Assembly: GCA_905147135.1 (NCBI GenBank)
Contig: LR990067.1
Coordinates: forward strand, 3,472,001 to 3,536,000
Direction: 5' to 3'
DNA length: 64,000 bases
From: Blastobasis lacticolella
Lineage: Eukaryota; Arthropoda; Insecta; Lepidoptera; Blastobasidae
This document shows positions 52,322-63,061 of the stretch, piece after piece. Position 1 is the stretch's first letter, and each line of letters begins with the position of its first letter. Below the pieces are notes generated by a model that saw only the letters and a program-made list of their open reading frames with translations, was not told the DNA's origin and made no database searches. The translations under genes and the position numbers were made by a program.

Positions 52322-54770
52322 ATAGATATGTTTGAGTGAAATCTTTCTTTTTTGCGGAAATAAATATTAAACACGAAACACATTTTATTATTTGTATCTA
52401 TTACCGAAGCAATGATTACCTGACAGAATAAAATCTTTACGTCAATGTAATATTTCCTTTTATTGAACTCTTTTTGTCTTGAATTTGAATTCGCCGTAAG
52501 TGCCGATGGTCTCTGACAGAATCATCATCATCATTGTCTGAGCGGCCAATCCTGGCTTCTGCCTGGGTTTTTTCCTACACGTTACCCGATCTTCAGCATC
52601 TCACTGCGTAGGTAGGCCGTTGGCTCTCGCATCTAACTCGGCGATATCGATTTATTGCTTCCGGGGCTTTCCGCGGATCTCTTTTTTGATACCGCCTGGT
52701 TTATGCACCTATTTTCCATGTGCCACTGGTCTTTTCGCTGCACGTGACAAGCCTCTTAATCCGTTATGTCTCTCACGTCAATTCTGCCATGAATGTACTT
52801 ATTCCGGACGCGGTCCAGTAGTGTACAGCGTGTACATCCACCGCAACATTTTTATTTCGGTGGTTAGTTACCGAACGTGATTCGTTAACGCCGGCGAGAT
52901 CTCGATAATGATAACGATGATCATCTTATCGTTATTATCCCGGTTGTGATCTCTGGCTGAGAATGGCCGGCGGCGAAATGCACTCGATCCGTATGTGGTT
53001 AAGTTGAATGTCACTATTTTGTTTTTATTGCTTTGATACCGACGTACAATAAAACTACAAAATAAATAAATAGCATATATTTTACTTCATAAACCGAATA
53101 AAAGTTACAGTAAAGAACAAAAATTTTTACATACCTATGAAAAATGCGAAAAAAAAACAACTCCAATTTAAATATACCTTAAGGTAAGAAGTCACGATAA
53201 TCAACCACAATAAAACAAATCTTCAATGTATTAATGAAAACTACATGGTAACATTTTAAGATAGTCCTTTGAAAAGGAACACATTCATAACATAAAAAGT
53301 GTTAAACAAATAATGAAAAAAAAGTATTATAAAAGAAAAAGAATCTAGTTTCAATTGAGCTTTACAGTTTCTTACGTGAATTTAGTGTTAGTTATTGTTA
53401 ACAAGCATGACATGGCTTTGTGAGAGGTAGGTCTACGGTTTCTAATCTTGTGCTGTTTACGGAATTTGTCAATGGGCTGCCAAACAGACCCTATCTATAC
53501 CGATTATAGCAAGAAGAATTAGATATATAAAGAAGATCATCTCGACGTTAATGTCCCGGTTGTGCTCTCGACAACGAGGGTCCGGGGTCCGTTGACCATG
53601 ATTCAGGTTTTAGCGATCAGGTAATTGGTGCGAGGAAAGCATGTAAGGATGTATCGAAATGTAGGAATATCGAAGTGATTATCTTTCGCAGTACGGTGCG
53701 TCGCAATTTAAAGGACTCGCAGTTTAGAAATGTTGCTGTAAAGTACATCGATGCTTATTGGTTTCGCAGTAACGTGCGTCGGAATTTGTGTTTTCGCTGT
53801 TTAGAGATGACCCTGTAAAGTACATCGAACCTTTGTTGAGTCGAACCAGCGACTTTTCGCAGTAACGTGCGTCGCGGTCTTGTAAAGTCAAACTTTAAAT
53901 ACATCGTTGTAAAATGACATCGCAGTTTTGTGAAATCGCATAGGCGATCATCGAAGATTGTTCGTCGCAAAAATGAGGTACAGTCCATTGTTTCCAGTGG
54001 ACCTTCTGCTTGGGGCGGGCCGTTCTTTATTTTGTGGTTTTATTGTACGTCAGTATCAAAGCAATAAAAACAGAATAGTGACATTCAACTTAACCACATA
54101 CGGATCGAGTGCATTTCGCCGCCGGCCATTCTCAGCCAGAGATCACAACCGGGATAATGACGATAAGATGATCATCGTCATCATTATCGCGATCTCGCCG
54201 GCGTTAACGAATCACGTCCGTTAACTAACCACCGAAATAAAAATGTTGCGGTGGATGTACACGCTGTACACTACTCGACCGCGTCCGGAATAAGTACATC
54301 CGTGGCAGAATTGACGTGAGAGACATAACGGATTAAGAGGCTTGTCACGTGCAGCGAAAAGACCAGTGGCACATGGAAAATAGGTGCATAAACCAAGCGG
54401 TATCAAAAAAGAGATCCGCGGAAAGCCCCGGAAGCGATAAATCGACATCGCCGAGTTAGATGCGAGAGCCAACGGCCTACCTACGCAGTGAGATGCTGAA
54501 GATCGGGTAACGTGTAGGAAAAAACCCAGGCAGGAGCCAGGATTGGCCGCTCAGACAATGATGATGATGATTATGTCAGAGACTATCGGCACTTACAGCG
54601 AATTCAAATTCAAGACAAAAATAGTTAAATAAAAGGAAATATTACATTGACGTAAATATTTTATTCTGTCAGGTAATCATTGCTTCAGTAATAGATACAA
54701 ATAATAAAATGTGTTTCGTATTTAATATTTATTTCCGCAAAAAAGAAAGATTTCACTCAAACATATCTAT
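52322..54770. repeat. Inverted repeat between A6 and A7 (axis near 53,546)
   Basis: 52,322-53,066 and 54,026-54,770 are inverted copies: A6 and A7 stop codons, a TTACGTCAATGTAATATTT block, an RTE fragment (52,560-52,900 and its mirror) and GGCCGGCGGCGAAATGCACT all occur at mirrored positions. The spacer (53,067-54,025) is unique. The symmetry continues outward into pairs 6 and 7. No gene is seen in the spacer apart from the tandem repeats listed next. Confidence 0.88.
53684..53925. repeat. Degenerate tandem repeat in the palindrome spacer
   Basis: Three imperfect units start at about 53,684, 53,762 and 53,854, each with TTTCGCAGTAMSGTGCGTCG and a later GTAAAGTACATCG or TTTAAATACATCG. Unit length is 78-92 bp. 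Next to it (53,535-53,645) is a fragment of SINE family 1. Confidence 0.65.
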
Positions 54771-55184
54771 TCAGTAATAGATACGATCATCATTGCAGCT
54801 GCAGCCGCAGTAGCCAGAGATAGACACGGAGCCGGCGGCCGGCACGTTGCCTTCGAATATCGCGGCGCCGGACACCGGGACTCGGCCGGCGACGAGGGTG
54901 GAGCCGCCGACTGACATCTCGCCAGCCGCGGCCACTTGGCCAGTTCCGGTGGCGGTGTATGCTTCACGCAAGATGGAGGCGCTGAGGGCGGGGCCCGCCA
55001 GGTTGCCGGCCGCTCCGTACGTCGCCGCTGGCAACCCGATCGGGGCACTGTACGTCGTAGCGGGCCAACCACTCGCGGCGCCGCTCGCCAATCCGCTATC
55101 GCAGCCGCAAGTGCTGTACTGCCCGAACACCGCCTGCAACAGGCACGCCGCCAAGCAGACTGACAGGAACACAAATCTTGACAT
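54771..55184 (-). CDS. Chorion class A protein, gene A7 (intronless)
   Basis: 137 residues on the minus strand. Signal MSRFVFLSVCLAACLLQAVFG, then QYSTCGCDSGLASGAASGWP. It lacks the SAVREWP unit like A6, its mirror partner. Specific changes: AAGNLAGPALSASILREAY (Arg for Pro) and GEMSVGGSTLVAGRV. Tail YCGCSCNDDRIYY as in A6. PolyA signal at 54728-54733 (minus). The start ATG is at 55182-55184. Confidence 0.95.
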   Translation of the reverse strand: MSRFVFLSVCLAACLLQAVFGQYSTCGCDSGLASGAASGWPATTYSAPIGLPAATYGAAGNLAGPALSASILREAYTATGTGQVAAAGEMSVGGSTLVAGRVPVSGAAIFEGNVPAAGSVSISGYCGCSCNDDRIYY

Positions 55185-55522
55185 GATGAATTTAATTAAG
55201 TACTCAACGACGGCTGAATGCTGAATGATTTGTTGAGCACCGACCACTCTATTTATATATTTTATTATTACTAATTATTTACTTGTATGTTACAATTTAT
55301 TTACAAACTTCTATTAAAATGCTGTTTTTACTGATAAGTCACGTCATACAAACCGATCTAATACTATTGACCTAATACCATTGCAAGGCATGTCTTCGCA
55401 ATCTAAGAACATTACAAAATATGATAACGCACCATTATACATTGCAATAGCCAGTCATATAAAAGTCCAATACTACCTCCAGGTCTACATTGTGAATTCA
55501 TCGCTCACATCAAACATTAACA
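55185..55522. promoter_or_regulatory. Shared bidirectional chorion promoter, pair 7
   Basis: A7 TATA (TATTTATA on plus) at 55250-55257, B7 TATAAAAG at 55458-55465, TGATAA at 55332-55337, TCACGT at 55339-55344 and the C/EBP-like CTTCGCAAT at 55394-55402. Compared with its mirror image at pair 6, the C/EBP-like site is present, so its loss at pair 6 came after the inverted duplication. Confidence 0.85.
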
Positions 55523-56182
55523 ATGGCCGCTAAAGTCATCCTCGCTCTCTGTGCTTCAGCGCTTTTCGTTCAGGTATATTTCTTATTCCTCAAATACAAA
55601 GATCATTACCTATCAACTCAGTAATAGGTTTGTTAAGTTAATCATATCACTCTTTATGTCCAGGTGTCAGTCGGCTCGTGCATCGGCTCTGCTAAGCTCG
55701 CCGCGCCGGCGGTTGTGGCAGCCACGCCTTCTGCGCCCTGCGGTGCCGGCTGGCCCTCTGCAGTCGCGCTGCCGATCGCCAGCAGCAGCGGCGGCGCCTT
55801 CATCGTGACCAGCGCCTCCCCCATCGCCCCCAGCGGCATCTCCATGCGCTCCGAGAACGCGATCGACGGCCCCATAGCCGTTATGGGCGAGCTGCCGTTC
55901 CTGGCCACCGTGGCTCTGGAGGGCAACATGGCGTCCAGCGGATTCGCTGCGGCTGACTACAGCTGCGGCGATGGCCGCGTTGAAATCATTAGCGAGAGCG
56001 TCGCGCCCACCTACGCTGCCCCCGCTTACGCTGCTCCCAGGGCCGCCGCCCCCCTGTCCGCCGCTCCTTGGTCCGCCGCCCGCTTGGCCGCCGCTCCCTC
56101 AGCCGTTGCCCCGTGGGCCGCCGTCCCCTGGACGGCCGCCCCTCTGGCCCCCAAACAAGCTAGCTGCGGCTGCAACTACTAA
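55523..56182 (+). CDS. Chorion class B protein, gene B7
   Basis: Exons 55523-55573 and 55664-56182, with a 90-nt intron. The predicted protein is 189 residues. The central domain (about 61-128) contains SGISMRSENAIDGPIAVMGE, NMASSGFAAADYSCGDGRVE. The right arm (from about 129) is PTYAAPAYAAPRAAAPLSAA and further AAP units, ending QASCGCNY. It is now oriented with B transcribed rightwards, opposite to pairs 1-6. PolyA signal at 56201-56206. Confidence 0.95.
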
Positions 56183-56229
56183 ATATATTGACAATCTAAA
56201 AATAAATACATATTTAACATATACTTTAC

Positions 56230-58110
56230 TTTCTTTTTTCACTAAGTTAAAAACATAAAGTAGATATGATAGGTATGATAGTAAATGCCTTACGTAGGGT
56301 TTCCAGTGATAGTTGGGTTAAGACAAGCTACCCCCACGGTGAACTCGTTAGCAATATGTTCATGTTGTGCATTAAAAACAGTTCTATAACATATTGCTCT
56401 ACTCGCCGTGGTATCCCACTGGGATCCATTCTGGGTCCTCTCCCAATAAGATGGCTTCCACACGTTATAAAATATGCCGAAACGACCTAGACGTGGGCGA
56501 CTATCACACTATTGAGGCCAGGATTATTTTACATGCATATGCATGTGCATATTTTCAACACTAAAATAAACACCTTGCATTTATACAATTTCTTTGACAA
56601 TAGTTCGAAAACATTTTTGAACAATGCGTATGACGTTTTCTTAATACTGGGTGATTTTAATGTCTCACATGCGCAAATGAAGATGAAAAATAGCAGTATT
56701 TTGTTATGTTAAAATAACAATCTTAACAGAAAGGTATTATGCTTGAGCGATTTTATGAGTTTAACTGATCTGAAACTGTTTAATTGGTGTCTAAATAGCA
56801 AACCGACCGAATTTTAGACTTGATTTTAGTAAGAGATCCTGTGTAATTACTTTATGTGAAAATCCATGGACGAGAAAGGATCCTCACAAAAATTTTTTAG
56901 ACATATTAACTTCTCTCCTCACTTAAACACTGTTCCTGGAAATTCCTCTTACAGCTAGGAGCTTTCATAAATGCTAATTACTGCTAAATACGCGATGAAT
57001 CCTCTGCGATAGATTGTATTATGAAGGTTATGACCGTGAACCAGGCAACTGATTATTTTTATTTGAAAATTAATTATATATTAGACAAAAATATCCCACG
57101 TCATACTGTAAACTTTAATAGTAGTTTGCCACTTTAGTACTCGAGAACTTATAAAAATTAATCCTTGAAAAACGTCGTGCACATAAGAAAAGGGAAATTG
57201 ACAGAAATCTACCAAACATGTCTGGTGTCCATAGGCGGCAGTGACCACTTTCCATCAGGTGGCCCGCTTGCCTGTTTTCTGCCGTATTACTAAAAAAAAA
57301 TTCAATATTTAAGAAACCGCGAACGGATCTTAGGGAGACAATGCTGAAAGACGTATATACGAGTAGACTACGCTGAGTTCACCTACGCTGAATTACCAAA
57401 ATTCTTTAGGACTTTCATAAAATCTTAATTTTCCTTGAATTCGATACCAGATAGTATGACATTTGAAATCTACGGAGTATGAGTCTATTCGTACAAGCTT
57501 TAATAACTATTTCAACTTTGCCTTTACTACACCCCTTGACGGTCAATAAAGTTGTGAAAACATTGTTATGAATGAGGACTCTATAGTGTCTCATCAATTC
57601 GTATTTCCGCCTGTCAGGTCACCAAATTTCTTGAAAATATAAATGTAAATAAAGGTTCAGGCTATGATGGGATTCATTCGACTTTTATTAAAGCATGCGC
57701 GAAAGAATTATTCATTCCACTTGCTGAAATTTACAATATCTGTCCGAAGGATACTTTTCCAACACATGGAAAAAAGCCATAATTACCCCTATTTTTAAGG
57801 GAGTCGTGGTATCGACACCAACTTGGTGACATACACAGATTTATAATTAACGCATTGGATGCTGGTTGTCAGGTTGACGCTATTTCAACTGATTTCTCGA
57901 ATGCGTTTGACAAGATTGTTGTTGGTAATGGGTGTAATCCTAGCTCAGTAATCGTAGTAAGGCTGTGTCACTGAAGGGTTTTATATCACAATTTTTGCAG
58001 ATGCTTCCGGGGTGCCACAGGGTTCACATTTTAGGTCTTTTCTCTTAATCGTTCTGCAATTCATGCTACTTGATGCACTGTACCACAAACTATGCAAATA
58101 ATTCCTTTAT
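56230..58110 (+). pseudogene. Fossil LINE in the B7 3' flank
   Basis: In order along the plus strand: an RT block (MFMLCIKNSSITYCSTRRGI, PLGSILGPLP, about 56,350-56,450); an endonuclease block (NAYDVFLILGDFNVSHAQ, about 56,625-56,680); more RT (NVNKGSGYDGIHSTFIKACA, about 57,640-57,700; VDAISTDFSNAFDKI, about 57,870-57,915; a GVPQGS-like block near 58,010). The order is scrambled relative to a normal LINE and frames are broken, so this is old rearranged debris. A repeat of LINE-tail type sits at 57,225-57,290. Confidence 0.75.
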
Positions 58111-58735
58111 TAGAAGAACCGCACGCTTTTTAAATGTTTTGCTGAATTATATCGAAATCCTTGCGAAGTACCTGTTACAGTACATAAATAAATATAATCA
58201 CAAATTGTTAATATAAGCTGTGTAATATTTATTAGCAACATTGTCAGTCGCAACTTATTAACTATCACAGTTTATAAATGAAATAGGAAACTTTAGGTCT
58301 ATTTAATTAACTGGTATTATTTGTGTAAATTGCCGTGTGGTGTCCGGCAGAGTAGAATAGCACCAACCCGTTACACTCGTGAATGTCTTATAAGGCAACT
58401 AATGTTTTCGAGACTCCGTAGGCTGGAAAATGGTCAGCAGCGTTTTCCATTGTTACATTTATAATTCTGCAATATTCAACCCGCCTGCACAGCGTGGAGA
58501 TTATGGTAACTACCTTCCCTTTCATGGAAGAGGCCCTAAGTCCTGCAGTGGAATGTTATGGCCTGTGATGATGATGATTAGTATAAACAACTTTTGTATC
58601 GAAGAAAATAAAAAAAAGGATGCTATCAGAGTTTAGTTTGGTTTGTCCCGCAAATAAAATAATAAAATGTGTTCCGTGGGTAATATTTATTTACGTAAAA
58701 AAAGAATATATCACTTATCACTTAAATATTTCCAT
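58111..58735 (+). repeat. A8 3' flank with a LINE-type 3' repeat (58,380-58,580)
   Basis: CATGGAAGAGGCCCTAAGTC followed by CTGCAGTGGAATGTTATGGC and a GATGATGATGAT tail is a plus-strand retroelement end, repeated at 62,265-62,465 and reversed at 29.8 kb. No gene. Confidence 0.6.
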
Positions 58736-59176
58736 TCAGTAATAGATACGATCATCATTGCAGCTGCAGCCACAGCGGCCAGAGATAGACACGGAGCCGG
58801 CGGCCGGCACGTTGCCTTCGAACATCGCGGCGCCGGACACCGGCACTCGGCCGGCGACGAGGGTGGAGCCGACGACCGACATCTCGCCAGCCGCGGCCAC
58901 TTGGCCGGTGCCGGTGGCGGTGTATGCTTCAGGCAAGGGGCTGAGGGCGGGGCCCACCAGGCTGCCGGCCGCGCCGTACGTCACCGTTGGCAACCCGATC
59001 GGGGCGCTGTACGTCGCTGTAGGCCACTCTCTCACAGCGCTGTATGTCGTCGCGGGCCAACCGCTCGCGGCGCCGCTCGCCAATTCGCTGCCGCAGCCGC
59101 AAGAGCTGTACTGCCCGAACACCGCCTGCATCAGGCACGCCGCCAAACCCATTGACAGGAATACAAATCTTGACAT
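58736..59176 (-). CDS. Chorion class A protein, gene A8 (intronless)
   Basis: 146 residues. Signal MSRFVFLSMGLAACLMQAVFG. Three arm units (ATTYSAVREWP, TATYSAPIGLP, TVTYGAAGSLV). The PLPEAY deletion is shared with A4 and A9. Central domain with AAMFEGNVPAAGSVSISGRC. Tail CGCSCNDDRIYY. PolyA signal at 58686-58691 (minus). It is closest to A9, as expected for neighbouring tandem copies. Confidence 0.95.
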   Translation of the reverse strand: MSRFVFLSMGLAACLMQAVFGQYSSCGCGSELASGAASGWPATTYSAVREWPTATYSAPIGLPTVTYGAAGSLVGPALSPLPEAYTATGTGQVAAAGEMSVVGSTLVAGRVPVSGAAMFEGNVPAAGSVSISGRCGCSCNDDRIYY

Positions 59177-59530
59177 GATGATTTGAAGTAAGTACTCAAC
59201 GACGGCTGAATGCTGAATGATTTGTTGAGCACCGACCACTCTATTTATACATTTTATTGATATTATCTATTATACTCGCAGGTTACAATTTAGATAGAAA
59301 CTTCCATTTCAATATTTTTTTATTAATTTCTGTAATTACTGATAAGTCACGTCATACAATCTGACCTAATACTATTGACCTAATACCACTGCAAGGCATG
59401 TCTTCGCAATCTATGAACATTACAAAATATGATAACGCACCATTATACATTGCAATAGGCAGCCATATAAAACTCTAATGTTACCTCCAGGTCTACATTG
59501 TGAATTCATCGCTCACATCAAACATCAACA
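59177..59530. promoter_or_regulatory. Shared bidirectional chorion promoter, pair 8
   Basis: A8 TATA (TATTTATA) at 59242-59249, B8 TATAAAAC at 59466-59473 (last base changed), TGATAA at 59340-59345, TCACGT at 59347-59352 and CTTCGCAAT at 59402-59410. The half-site next to the TCACGT box reads TGACCT, a perfect AGGTCA on the other strand. Confidence 0.85.
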
Positions 59531-60185
59531 ATGGCCGCTAAAGTCATCCTCGCTCTTTGCGCTTCTGCGCTTTTCGTTCAGGTAAATTTCAAATACAAAG
59601 ATTTATATTAACCTATCAACTCAGTAATAGGTTTGTTAAGTTAATCATATCACTCTTTATGTCCAGGTGTCAGTCGGCTCGTGCATCGGCTCTGCTAAGC
59701 TCGCCGCGCCGGCGGTTGTGGCAGCCACGCCTTCTGCGCCCTGCGGTGCCAGCTGGCAGTCTGCAGCCTCGCTGCCGGTCGCCAGCAGCAGCGGCGGCGC
59801 CTTCATCGTGACCAGCGCCTCCCCCATCGCCCCCAGCGGCATCTCCGTGCGCTCCGAGAACGCGATCGACGGCCCCATAGCCGTTATGGGCGAGCTGCCG
59901 TTCCTGGCCACAGTGGCTCTGGAGGGCAACATGGCGTCCAGCGGATTCGCTGCGGCCGACTACAGCTGCGGCGATGGCCTAGTACAAATCATTAGCGAGA
60001 GCGCCGCGCCCGCCTACGCCGCCGCCCCTTACGCTGCTCCCTTGGCCGCCGCGCCCCTGTCCGCCGCTCCTTGGTCCGCCACCCGCTTGGCCGCCGCTCC
60101 CTCAGCCGTTGCCCCGTGGGCCGCCGTCCCCTGGACGGCCGCTCCTCTGGCCCCCAAACAAGCTAGCTGCGGCTGCAATTACTAA
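59531..60185 (+). CDS. Chorion class B protein, gene B8
   Basis: Exons 59531-59581 and 59667-60185, with an 85-nt intron. The predicted protein is 189 residues. The left arm is PCGASWQSAASLPVASSSGG. After YSCGDG it has LVQIISE where every other copy has RVEIISE or RIEIISE, a local change in an otherwise invariant block. The right arm is AAPLSAAPWSATRLAAAPSA and ends QASCGCNY. PolyA signal at 60206-60211. Confidence 0.95.
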
Positions 60186-60229
60186 ATATATTGATATATA
60201 TCTAAAATAAATACATGTTTAACATATAC

Positions 60230-62050
60230 TTTACTTTCTTTTTTCACTAAGTTAAAAACATAAAGTAGATATTATAGGTATGATAGTAGATGCCTTACGT
60301 TGGGTTTCCAATGATAGCTGGGTTAAGACAAGCTACCCCCACGGTGAACTCGTTAGCAATATGTTCATGTTGTGCATTAAAAACAGTTCTATAACATATT
60401 GCTCTACTGGCCGTGGTATCCCACTGGGATCCATTCTGGGTCCTCTCCCAATAAGATGGCTTCCACACGTTATAAAATATGCCGAAACGACCTAGACGTG
60501 GGCGACTATCACACTATTGAGGCCAGGATTATTTTATGCATATGCATGTGCATATTTTCAACACTAAAATAAACACCTTGCATTTTTACACTTGTTCTTT
60601 GACAATAGTTCGAAAACATTTTTAAACAATGCGGATGACGTTTCTTAATACTAGGTGATTTTAATGTCTCACATGCGCATTGGAAGATGGAAAATAGCAG
60701 TGTTTTGTTATGTTCAAATAACAATCCAGACAGAAAGGTCGATTATGCTTGAGCGATTTAACTGATCTGAAACTGTTTAACTGGTGTCTAAACAGCAACC
60801 CGACCGAATTTAAGACTTGATTTTTGGTAAGAGATCCTGTGTAATTACTTTATGTGAAAATCCATTGACGAGAAAGGATCCTAACCATGATTCTTTATAC
60901 ATATTAATTTCTCTCCTCACTCAAACACTGTTCTGTGAACTGAACTTCCTTAAATGCCAATTACTGCCAAATACGCGATGAATCCTCTGCGATAGATTGG
61001 AGTATTATGAAGGTTATGACCGTGAACCAGGCAACTGATTATTTTTATTTGAAAATTAATTATATTTTAGATAAAAATATCGCACGTGATGCTGTAAACT
61101 TCAATAGTAGTTTGCCGCTTTAGTACTCGAGAACTTATAAAAATTAATCCTTGAAAAACGTCGTGCACATAATAAATGAAAAATTTATAGAAATTCACTC
61201 GATTACCAAACATGTCTGATGTCCATAGGTAGCAGTGACCACTTTTTTATTTTTATTTTTTATAACAAACAAGGCCGGCATTTGACCGCCATCTCACCTG
61301 TTGGTAAGTGACGATGCGGCCGAAGATGAAGCATGCCCGTCTTGGAACAGCCTATTCACTCTAGCCTTAAAGGCATCCAGATTATATACATCAGGGAACA
61401 CACACGCAGGCAAAGCGTTCCATCAGGTGGCCCGCTAGCCTGTTTGTCTGCCGTATTACTTTAAAAAAATCGATATTTAAGAAAGCGCGAACGCAACTAG
61501 GGAGACAATTCTGTAAGACATATATAGACTACGCCGAGCTTAATAATCCTAATTACAAAAATTCTTTTGGTTTTTCATATATTCTTAATTTTCCTTGAAT
61601 TCGATACAAGATAGTATGACAAATGTCAAATGTATTTCAAATGAAAACGTGATATCTACGGGGTATGAGGGGTCGCGGTCTTGGTGTCGACACCAACTTG
61701 GTGACATACACAGAGTTATGGTTAACGCATTGGATGCTGGTTGTTAGGTTGACGCTATTTCAACTGACTTCTCGAAGGCGTTTGACAAGAATTGTTGTTG
61801 GTGATGGGTGAAATCCTAGCTCAGTTATCGTAGTCAGGATGTGTCACTGAAGGATTTTATATCACAATTTTTGCAGATGCCTTCCGTGGTGCCACAGGGA
61901 TCACATTTTAGGCCTTTTCTCTTAATCGTTCTGCAATTCATGCTACTTGATGCACTGTACCACAAACTAAGCAAATAATTCCTTTATTAGAAGAACCGCA
62001 CGCTTTTAAAATGTTTTGCTGAATTATATCGAAATCCTTGCGAAGCACCT
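60230..62050 (+). pseudogene. Fossil LINE in the B8 3' flank (tandem copy of the B7 flank)
   Basis: Same order of blocks as 56.2-58.1 kb (GRGIPLGSILGPLP near 60,415; endonuclease block near 60,640; FSKAFDK near 61,770-61,790). Relative to the B7 flank it lacks about 330 bp of RT sequence near 61,665 and has gained an insertion at 61,243-61,424. Confidence 0.75.
61243..61424 (-). mobile_element. LINE tail insertion unique to the second tandem unit
   Basis: GGCATTTGACCGCCATCTCA and GGAACAGCCTATTCACTCTA match the minus-strand element at 22.43 kb. In the first unit the flanking bases (GTGACCACTT and CCATCAGGTGGCCCGC) are joined directly. The insertion therefore postdates the tandem duplication. 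Confidence 0.75.
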
Positions 62051-62620
62051 GTTACAGTACATAAATAAATATAATCACAAATTAATAATGTAAGCTGTGT
62101 AATATTTATTAGCAACATTGTCAGTCGCAACTGATAGCTTATTAACTATCACAGTTTATAAATGAAATAGGAAACTTTAGGTCTATTTAATTAACTAGAA
62201 TTATTTATGTAAATTGCCGTGTGGTGTCCGGCGGAGTAGAATAGCGCCAACCCGTTACACTCGTGAATGTCGTACAAGGCAACTAATGTTTTCGAGACTC
62301 TGTAGGCTGGAAAATGGGCAGCAGTGGTTTCCATTGTTACATTTATAATCCTGCAATGTTCAACCCGCCTGTCAAGCATGGAGATTATGGTAACTACCTC
62401 CCCTTTCATGGAAGAGGCCCTAAGTCCTGCAGTGGACTGTTATGGGCTGTGAAGGTGATGATTAGTATAAACAACTTCTTGTTTCATGGAATATAAAAAA
62501 AAAGGATGCTATCAGAGTTCAGTTTGGTTTGTCCCGCAAATAAAATAATAAAATGTGTTTCGTGGGTAATATTTATTTACGCAAAAAAGAATATATCACT
62601 TATCACTCAAATATTTCCAT
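62051..62620 (+). repeat. A9 3' flank (tandem copy of the A8 flank)
   Basis: Matches 58,160-58,735, including the CATGGAAGAGGCCCTAAGTC repeat at 62,410-62,429. No gene. Confidence 0.65.
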
Positions 62621-63061
62621 TCAGTAATAGATACGATCATCATTGCAGCTGCAGCCGCAGCGGCCAGAGATAGACACGGAGCCGGCGGCCGGCACGTTGC
62701 CTTCGAACATCGCGGCGCCAGACACCGGCACTCGGCCGGCGACGAGGGTGGAGCCGACGACCGACATCTCGCCAGCCGCGGCCACTTGGCCGGTGCCGGT
62801 GGCGGTGTATGCTTCAGGCAAGTGGCTGAGGGCGGGGCCCGCCAGGCTGCCGGCCGCGCCGTACGTCACCGTTGGCAACCCGATCGGGGCGCTGTACGTC
62901 GCTGCAGGCCACTCTCTCACAGCGCTGTGCGTCGTCGCGGGCCAACTGCGTGCGACGCCGCTCGCCAATTCGCTGCCGCAGCCGCAAGAGCTGTACTGCC
63001 CGAACACCGCCTGCATCAGGCACGCCGCCAAACCCATTGACAGGAACACGAATCTTGACAT
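62621..63061 (-). CDS. Chorion class A protein, gene A9 (intronless)
   Basis: 146 residues. Signal MSRFVFLSMGLAACLMQAVFG. The first arm unit is altered: ELASGVARSWPATTHSAVRE, where sister copies have ELASGAASGWPATTYSAVRE, so one of the regular tyrosines is a histidine. The rest matches A8. PolyA signal at 62572-62577 (minus). Confidence 0.95.
   Translation of the reverse strand: MSRFVFLSMGLAACLMQAVFGQYSSCGCGSELASGVARSWPATTHSAVREWPAATYSAPIGLPTVTYGAAGSLAGPALSHLPEAYTATGTGQVAAAGEMSVVGSTLVAGRVPVSGAAMFEGNVPAAGSVSISGRCGCSCNDDRIYY

Noticed and set aside
53755..53988. Minus-strand open frame in the palindrome spacer
   Set aside because: It overlaps the degenerate tandem repeat and lacks codon bias or homology; start context is poor.
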